This document shows, piece by piece, positions 6,392-11,620 of a stretch of 11,620 nt of DNA; within the stretch, counting starts at the first letter, position 1, and each line of letters begins with the position of its first letter. A model generated the notes under the pieces. That model was not told the DNA's origin. It did not search any database and saw only the letters and a program-made list of their open reading frames with translations. Source of the DNA: Bacteroidales bacterium (lineage in GTDB: Bacteria; Bacteroidota; Bacteroidia; Bacteroidales; UBA932); contig JAAZCF010000275.1 of the NCBI GenBank assembly GCA_012513425.1, positions 1 through 11,620 on the forward strand. The letters are read 5' to 3'. A program made the position numbers and the translations under genes.

Positions 6392-7209
6392 AATAAATCA
6401 ATTATTGAGGCCAGACCAATAAGAACTAAGTTAGGCTCCACAACTGCTTTGCCATCAAGGCGCTTGCCAAAACTGACTGCATTACCGCCTGTGAGAATAA
6501 CTTTTCTATGGACATGAGCCGCCATGTAACCCTCTATTTCAAACATTATGCCGAGAATATTACCCGCAGCCAAAGCGGACTCAAGATTGAAACCTACTGT
6601 GGACATTGCGCAAATGTCATTGCGCTCGAGATATTCATCGGGATTGATATATGGAATCTTGGCTGTGAAATGGCTTAATGCTTTGTAGCGAGTCTGTAAA
6701 CCAAGTGAGATAGAGCCTCCGATGAAGCTTGGCGACTGCGTGCGGCTGCTGTCAATAAACTCCACAGTGGTAGCTGTGCCAAAGTCAAAAACAATCTTAT
6801 CACAATATGGAAAGAGGACTTCAGCCCCATAAATGGCTGCCATTCGATCTGCACCCATGCCGTCAGGCATATTGCGGAGCACATTAAGAGCATCTGAACT
6901 ATCTGGCTGCTTTTTGGCAAGTAGATTATTGACAAAGAGGGTATTTAGCAAAAAGAAGCGCTCAGACAGCTTTTCAAGCTGCTTTTCGAAACGGACACTG
7001 CGTTTGCGAACAGAGCTGAGAATAATCTTGTCGGCCTTTCTGCCATCAAGTCGCTGCTTGACTGCCCCTATTACTTCTTTTTGAGTGAGAACTCTCAGAC
7101 AATCTGCTCCCAATAAGCAATCTGCCTTTACATCTGCATTTAAACAAGTGCAATGGGGACAAAAAGCTATCTTGCAAGAAGTGTTACCTATGTCAATAAG
7201 TATGTTCAT
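6388..7209 (-). CDS. coaX: Type III pantothenate kinase
   Basis: CoaX phosphorylates pantothenate with ATP, the first step of coenzyme A synthesis, in the cytoplasm. Family motifs are in order: the phosphate-binding DIGNT at residues 6-10, GADR at 119-122 holding the catalytic Asp121, DFGTATT at 142-148, and GGSISLG at 164-170 (GGxIxPG in many relatives, with Leu for Pro here). Length is 273 residues, slightly above the usual 240-265. The frame is open back to a TTG at 7260, but that adds 17 unlikely residues and abuts the mfd start. ATG 7209 begins directly at MNILIDIGNT and is preferred; ATG 7215 (MVMN) is also possible. Odd feature: six cysteines at residues 12-37, including CPHCTC. It heads the minus-strand gene block, and its TGA overlaps the next ATG. 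Confidence 0.93.
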   Translation of the reverse strand: MNILIDIGNTSCKIAFCPHCTCLNADVKADCLLGADCLRVLTQKEVIGAVKQRLDGRKADKIILSSVRKRSVRFEKQLEKLSERFFLLNTLFVNNLLAKKQPDSSDALNVLRNMPDGMGADRMAAIYGAEVLFPYCDKIVFDFGTATTVEFIDSSRTQSPSFIGGSISLGLQTRYKALSHFTAKIPYINPDEYLERNDICAMSTVGFNLESALAAGNILGIMFEIEGYMAAHVHRKVILTGGNAVSFGKRLDGKAVVEPNLVLIGLASIIDLL

Positions 7210-7224
7210 AACCATTATAAACTG

Positions 7225-7232
7225 CAAATATA
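7225..7232 (-). promoter_or_regulatory. Candidate -7 element for coaX
   Basis: The minus strand reads TATATTTG, a full TAnnTTTG match. A start of transcription near 7220 would leave only about 5-11 bases before ATG 7215 or 7209. The nearest upstream TTG (7260-7258) is 25 bases away, longer than usual, so the -33 element is uncertain. It supports a coaX start near 7209 over the extended frame. Confidence 0.45.
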
Positions 7233-7244
7233 ATAATATTTTGG

Positions 7245-7252
7245 TATCTTCG
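7245..7252 (+). promoter_or_regulatory. Weak candidate -7 element for mfd
   Basis: TATCTTCG differs from TAnnTTTG at one base. It ends 7 bases before the mfd ATG, so transcription would start within about 3 bases of the start codon, giving an almost leaderless mRNA. No TTG lies at the right distance upstream. Low confidence. Confidence 0.25.
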
Positions 7253-7259
7253 CCGCTCA

Positions 7260-10200
7260 ATGATTGAGGGGCAGAATAGTTTTTCTCAAGCTAATAGCTA
7301 TGTGGCACTGGAAAATGTCCGGGGGACAGTTTCAGCGAAGGCTGTTTTTGTGTCTAAGTTAGCAAAAGGTCTTTCTGCCGATGCTCTTCATTTGGTGGTG
7401 CTGGAAAGCAAAAAAGCAGCATTGTTTTTTTGCAGCGACATCTACAATTTTTTCGAAGATGACCAGATTTTTCTGCTGCCACCGTCCGGAAAAGATAGTT
7501 CCAATGAATCTCTAAAAGGAGCATCAGCCAAAGGTCAAAGAACTGCCGCCCTCCAGGCTATAGAAGAGTTTTCTGCCAAAAAGGTTAATGAGACTCTGGG
7601 GCAATGTATGGATAGTTACAAGTCATTGGAAATCGACTCTGCCTTGTTGAATAAAAAAACAGGAAAAGGGCAGATATTAGTAATAAGCTATCCGGAAGCC
7701 ATTCAAGAAAAAGTCTTAAAAAAGAAGACCACCGCCGACAATGTGATGACCATAGATGTCGGCAGCCGCATCGGTTATGAATTTTTGAAAGAAATGTTGC
7801 AGGGTTTGGGGTTTATCAGGGCCGACTTTGTAACAAAGCCCGGAGAATTTGCCCTTCGCGGCTCTATTATCGATATTTTTTCTTTTTCAGACAACAAACC
7901 CTATAGGGTGGATTTTTTTGGGGATGAAGTGGAAAGCATTGCTCACTTCGATGTTGACAGTCAAAGGAGCTGTGAAAATCTGCAGCAGATAAAAGTCTAT
8001 CCTGACTTGTATAATGGCTATGAGGAAAAGGATTATGTCAGCCTGGCGGAAATATTGCCTTCCATGGCCATTATCTGGACTGAAAATAGCTATGTTGAAG
8101 AGCAACTGGGAGTAGCAGGCTATGAAAAGAGATATGCCCCCACCGAAATAAAAACCATTCCTCAACCAGTATTCAACAAAAATTTCGAAATACTTCATAA
8201 AGAAATCAGCGAAAGGCAAAGCGAAGGATTCAGAGTGAATATTTTGTCGGTTAATTCTTCACAAGTATTCAGACTGCAACAAATTTTGCGAGAAGTGTCT
8301 CAAGAAATAGCCATCATCCCTCCTACCTTCATGGACATTTCCCTCCACGAAGGCTATATTGATTACGGATCGAAAAATTGCTACTTCACCGACCATCAAA
8401 TATTTGAAAGATATCACAAAATCAAGCAGCGTCGCGAAGTAGCCCCTGCAGAAAGGCTTACCATCAATGACTTGATGAGCTTCAATATTGGCGATTATAT
8501 TGTACATATAGACCACGGCATCGGTCAGTTCGGAGGTTTGGTAAAAACGAATATCACCGGCAAGATGCAAGAAGCCATAAAGCTGATTTACAAAGATGGT
8601 GATGTAATCTTTGTGTCTATTCACGGCATCCACCGCATAAGTAAATATAAATCAAAAGACGGAGATCCCGCCAAAGTAAATAAACTAGGGACGAAAGCCT
8701 GGGAAACTCTAAAGCGTAAAACAAAGAGTAAACTAAAAGACATTGCCGGCGACCTTATCAAGCTATATAGCGAGAGGATGGCTACCAAAGGCTATTCTTT
8801 CAGCCCAGATAACTATATGCAGCAAGAGCTGGAAGCTTCGTTTATGTATGAAGACACTGTAGACCAGCAGAAGGCCACAGTTGCTGTGAAGGAAGATATG
8901 GAAAGTCCTTATCCTATGGACCGCCTCATCTGCGGCGATGTTGGCTTTGGCAAGACTGAAATTGCAGTAAGGGCTGCCTTTAAAGCAGTCTGCGACAGTA
9001 AACAGGTTGCAGTGTTGGTTCCTACCACAATTTTGGCCTTTCAGCATTTTCAAACATTCTGCGGCAGGCTTAAAGACTTTCCTTGCACTATCGAGTATGT
9101 GAGCAGACAAAAATCAGCAGGGCAAATGAAAGAAATTGCTCAAAAGCTGAAGGATGGAAAAATTGATATTTTAATAGGCACTCATAAACTTTTGAGCAAA
9201 AATCTTAAATTTAAAGATCTGGGATTGTTGATAATAGATGAAGAGCAAAAGTTTGGAGTAGGTGCAAAAGAAAAGCTCAGAAGCCTCAAAAGTAATGTGG
9301 ACACACTCACTCTTTCTGCAACTCCTATTCCCCGCACTCTGCAATTCTCTCTATTAGGCTCCAGAGATATGTCAATCATCAGCACTCCCCCTCCTAACAG
9401 ACTGCCGGTATCCACAGAAATAATTGATTTCAACGAAGACACCATAAGAGAAATCATCAATAGTGAAATTGAGAGAGGTGGACAGGTTTTCTTTGTTCAC
9501 AATAAGGTGGAAGACATCTTGTCTGTCGAAGATATTCTCCGCAAAATATGCCCCGGAATAAGAACCTGCGTTGGTCACGGACAGATGAGTGTCGAACAGA
9601 TGGAACAAGTGATTATGGATTTCATTGATGGTAATTATGATGTGTTGGTATGCACTAGCATCATAGAAAACGGTATTGATATATCTAATACCAACACCAT
9701 CATCATCAACCAAGCTCAAAACTTCGGTCTGAGCGACCTTCATCAACTGCGAGGAAGAGTAGGACGCAGCAATAGAAAAGCCTTTTGCTATCTAATAGTG
9801 CCGCCAATGACATCTATTTCCGACGATGCCCGTCGCAGGCTCAGAGCAATAGAGACTTTCAGCGACTTGGGCAGCGGCTTTAATATCGCCATGCAAGACT
9901 TGGACATAAGGGGAGCCGGAAACTTGCTGGGAGCCGAGCAGAGCGGATTTATAGCCGAAATGGGCTTCGAAACCTACCAGAAGATACTCCAAGAAGCACT
10001 ATCTGAAGCAAGATCAGAGGCAGGAGTTTATGAGGAATATGAAGAAGCCAGAGACAAGAAAGCCAAAGAGGCTGAGATTGGATTAGTTTCTCAGCAAAGT
10101 AGGAAAGGAGGAAAAAGAACTGAGTATATCTATGATTGCCATATCGACACTGATATTGAAGTGTTGATACCGGACAGCTACATAAATATTCCTGCTGAAA

Positions 10201-10586
10201 AAATTAGACTCTATAAGGCTTTAGACTCCCTTCATACTGAAAAAGAATTGAAAGAATTCAAAGAAGAATTGGAAGACAGATACGGGCCTGTGCCTGCTCC
10301 TACCTTGGAATTGATGGATATTATTAGACTCAGAGGACTTGCCTTGTGTCTTGGTTTTGAAAAAATAGTGCTGAAAAACGGAGTATTGTTGATTTACTTC
10401 ATAAGCAATGCTATGTCTGCATATTATAAATCACCTACTTTTGTAGCTATTTTGAATTATATACAAAATTCAAAACGCAAATTTAACCTTACTGAAAAAG
10501 ATAATAAGCTATATCTTAAGGCCAATGATGTGAAGTCAATAAGAGCGGCGTTAATGTTATTGGAAGATATAGATCAAAATATCTAA
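7260..10586 (+). CDS. mfd: Transcription-repair coupling factor Mfd
   Basis: Mfd uses ATP to push RNA polymerase stalled at DNA damage off the template and recruits UvrA for nucleotide excision repair. The 1108-residue protein matches the family in length and order. A UvrB-like N-terminal module contains GEFALRGSIIDIFSF around residue 200. The RNA-polymerase-interacting CarD-like domain starts at about 408 (FNIGDYIVHIDHGIGQF). A RecG-like helicase follows, with Walker A GDVGFGKT at 559-566, DEEQ at 660-663, SATP at 686-689 and RGRVGR at 831-836. The C-terminal TRCF domain includes LEDRYGPVPAPTLELMDIIR. All helicase motifs look intact, so it should be active. ATG 7260 is the first usable start; the N-terminus is slightly short against many homologues, but the next Met lies beyond residue 110, inside the conserved module. 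It is divergent from coaX and its stop overlaps that of ruvB. Confidence 0.97.
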   Translation: MIEGQNSFSQANSYVALENVRGTVSAKAVFVSKLAKGLSADALHLVVLESKKAALFFCSDIYNFFEDDQIFLLPPSGKDSSNESLKGASAKGQRTAALQAIEEFSAKKVNETLGQCMDSYKSLEIDSALLNKKTGKGQILVISYPEAIQEKVLKKKTTADNVMTIDVGSRIGYEFLKEMLQGLGFIRADFVTKPGEFALRGSIIDIFSFSDNKPYRVDFFGDEVESIAHFDVDSQRSCENLQQIKVYPDLYNGYEEKDYVSLAEILPSMAIIWTENSYVEEQLGVAGYEKRYAPTEIKTIPQPVFNKNFEILHKEISERQSEGFRVNILSVNSSQVFRLQQILREVSQEIAIIPPTFMDISLHEGYIDYGSKNCYFTDHQIFERYHKIKQRREVAPAERLTINDLMSFNIGDYIVHIDHGIGQFGGLVKTNITGKMQEAIKLIYKDGDVIFVSIHGIHRISKYKSKDGDPAKVNKLGTKAWETLKRKTKSKLKDIAGDLIKLYSERMATKGYSFSPDNYMQQELEASFMYEDTVDQQKATVAVKEDMESPYPMDRLICGDVGFGKTEIAVRAAFKAVCDSKQVAVLVPTTILAFQHFQTFCGRLKDFPCTIEYVSRQKSAGQMKEIAQKLKDGKIDILIGTHKLLSKNLKFKDLGLLIIDEEQKFGVGAKEKLRSLKSNVDTLTLSATPIPRTLQFSLLGSRDMSIISTPPPNRLPVSTEIIDFNEDTIREIINSEIERGGQVFFVHNKVEDILSVEDILRKICPGIRTCVGHGQMSVEQMEQVIMDFIDGNYDVLVCTSIIENGIDISNTNTIIINQAQNFGLSDLHQLRGRVGRSNRKAFCYLIVPPMTSISDDARRRLRAIETFSDLGSGFNIAMQDLDIRGAGNLLGAEQSGFIAEMGFETYQKILQEALSEARSEAGVYEEYEEARDKKAKEAEIGLVSQQSRKGGKRTEYIYDCHIDTDIEVLIPDSYINIPAEKIRLYKALDSLHTEKELKEFKEELEDRYGPVPAPTLELMDIIRLRGLALCLGFEKIVLKNGVLLIYFISNAMSAYYKSPTFVAILNYIQNSKRKFNLTEKDNKLYLKANDVKSIRAALMLLEDIDQNI

Positions 10587-11611
10587 AACAATTTGTTTTC
10601 TTGCGAAATCCCGCCTCTTGTGAGACCTAAATGTTTGTATGCTAAATCTGTGGCTTCTCTGCCGCGTGGGGTACGATGAATAAAACCTTCTTTTAACAAA
10701 AAAGGTTCATAAACTTCTTCCAAAGTACCAACATCTTCACTTATGGAAGTGGCAATAGTGCCTGCTCCAACAGGACCACCTCCGAATTTTTCAATTATAG
10801 TAGTAAGAATCTTATTATCAATAGAATCAAGTCCCCTTTTATCAATATTTAAAGCATCAAGAGTCATTTTGGTGATAGAAAGGTCTATTTTTCCATTTCC
10901 TTTCACTTGCGCGAAATCTCTTACTCTTCTAAGTAAACTATTGGCTATTCTTGGCGTTCCTCTGCTTCGTAAGGCGATTTCAAGAGCGGCGGCATCATCT
11001 ATATCCACTGATAAAATGGACGCGCTACGTTTAATTATTTCGCATAATACAGAGCTATCATAATATTCCAAATGTTCTTGTATACCAAAACGAGCTCTGA
11101 GAGGTGATGTGAGCAAACCACTGCGAGTAGTCGCTCCTATTAAGGTGAATGGATTTAGAGAAATTTGCACACTGCGGGCTCCCGGACCTTTATCAATCAT
11201 AATATCTATAACATAATCTTCCATTGCGGAATATAGATATTCTTCAACTACAGGACTTAATCTGTGAATTTCATCAATAAAAAGGACATCTCCAGACTCT
11301 AGTGAAGTGAGAAGGCCTGCTAAATCACCTGGCTTATCTAAAACAGGACCGGAAGTAACTTTCATATTTACACCCAACTCATTAGCTACAATATGAGCTA
11401 ATGTTGTCTTTCCTAAACCCGGAGGACCATGAAAAAGAATATGATCTAATGCTTCACCTCTCATCATTGCTGCTTTCGTATAAATAGAAAGCTTTTCTAT
11501 AATTTTTTGCTGACCATTGAATTGATTAAAATCTTGAGGTCTTATCTGACTTTCAAAATCTTTATCATTTTTTACTGATTCTTCTCTTGGGTTGTAATGT
11601 TCAATAGCCAT
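10583..11611 (-). CDS. ruvB: Holliday junction branch migration ATPase RuvB
   Basis: RuvB is the hexameric AAA+ motor that, with RuvA, drives branch migration of Holliday junctions for RuvC to resolve. The 342-residue protein is full length. It has Walker A GPPGLGKTT at 62-70, Walker B FIDEIHRLSP at 111-120, sensor 1 ATTR at 160-163, arginine finger Arg174 within LRARFG, sensor 2 RGTPRIAN at 217-224, and the C-terminal winged-helix DNA-binding region with IHRTPRGREAT at 311-321. The start ATG at 11611 leaves a short N-terminal extension before the conserved IRPQDFNQFNGQ, typical of Bacteroidales. Only 9 bases upstream are in the window, so promoter and operon partners cannot be judged. No ruvA or ruvC is adjacent here. 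The stop codon overlaps that of convergent mfd. Confidence 0.97.
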   Translation of the reverse strand: MAIEHYNPREESVKNDKDFESQIRPQDFNQFNGQQKIIEKLSIYTKAAMMRGEALDHILFHGPPGLGKTTLAHIVANELGVNMKVTSGPVLDKPGDLAGLLTSLESGDVLFIDEIHRLSPVVEEYLYSAMEDYVIDIMIDKGPGARSVQISLNPFTLIGATTRSGLLTSPLRARFGIQEHLEYYDSSVLCEIIKRSASILSVDIDDAAALEIALRSRGTPRIANSLLRRVRDFAQVKGNGKIDLSITKMTLDALNIDKRGLDSIDNKILTTIIEKFGGGPVGAGTIATSISEDVGTLEEVYEPFLLKEGFIHRTPRGREATDLAYKHLGLTRGGISQENKLF

Positions 11612-11620
11612 ATCTTAATC

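Noticed and set aside
7210..7260. N-terminal extension of coaX back to a TTG at 7260
   Set aside because: The 17 extra residues precede the universal DIGNT start region, the start codon is TTG, and it would run across the predicted coaX promoter up to the mfd ATG.
8259..8633. Minus-strand open frames opposite mfd
   Set aside because: They are shadows of the conserved Mfd coding frame; none has a plausible start context or family match.
1..11620. CRISPR array, tRNA or rRNA gene, insertion sequence, or defence system
   Set aside because: I saw no spaced direct repeats, no tRNA-like or rRNA sequence, no transposase or terminal repeats, and no nuclease or toxin-antitoxin pair; the genes are all housekeeping or envelope functions.

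Overview
The window looks like ordinary chromosome from a member of the Bacteroidota, most likely order Bacteroidales. The protein sequences read as Bacteroidales versions (RuvB, Mfd, LptC, a PpiD-type SurA-N protein). Leaders are A-rich without clear Shine-Dalgarno sites, and intergenic gaps carry matches to the Bacteroidota -7 element TAnnTTTG. There are no RNA genes, insertion sequences, CRISPR arrays or prophage signs, and no gene-free stretch longer than about 120 bases.

Layout: bases 1-7209 are a minus-strand block, read from high to low coordinates. It begins with coaX (type III pantothenate kinase), then a FadL-like outer-membrane barrel (4-base ATGA overlap), a secreted cysteine-rich TPR protein, lptC (GTG start 4 bases after the TPR stop), a membrane-anchored PpiD/SurA-like periplasmic chaperone, and finally an alanine-rich coiled-coil lipoprotein cut by the window edge. 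Candidate promoters lie before coaX, the TPR gene, the ppiD-like gene and the lipoprotein gene, so the block is probably several nested transcripts. The theme is envelope biogenesis: lipopolysaccharide export, periplasmic folding and outer-membrane or lipoprotein products, with coaX (coenzyme A synthesis) at the head.

Bases 7260-10586 carry mfd (transcription-repair coupling factor) on the plus strand, divergent from coaX across about 50 bases. It runs tail-to-tail into minus-strand ruvB (Holliday-junction branch-migration motor), and the two stop codons overlap. This half is DNA repair and recombination.

I looked for a novel system and do not see one: every large gene belongs to a recognised family or a familiar Bacteroidales context. 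The points worth a second look are small. They are a PpiD-like protein that has lost both expected parvulin histidines, a cysteine cluster in the N-terminus of CoaX, a cysteine-rich TPR protein, a perfect 11-bp inverted repeat at the lipoprotein promoter, a possible 5'-leader hairpin before ppiD, the apparent absence of the hemolysin/CorC-type gene I would expect between lptC and ppiD, and very tight gene junctions around mfd.
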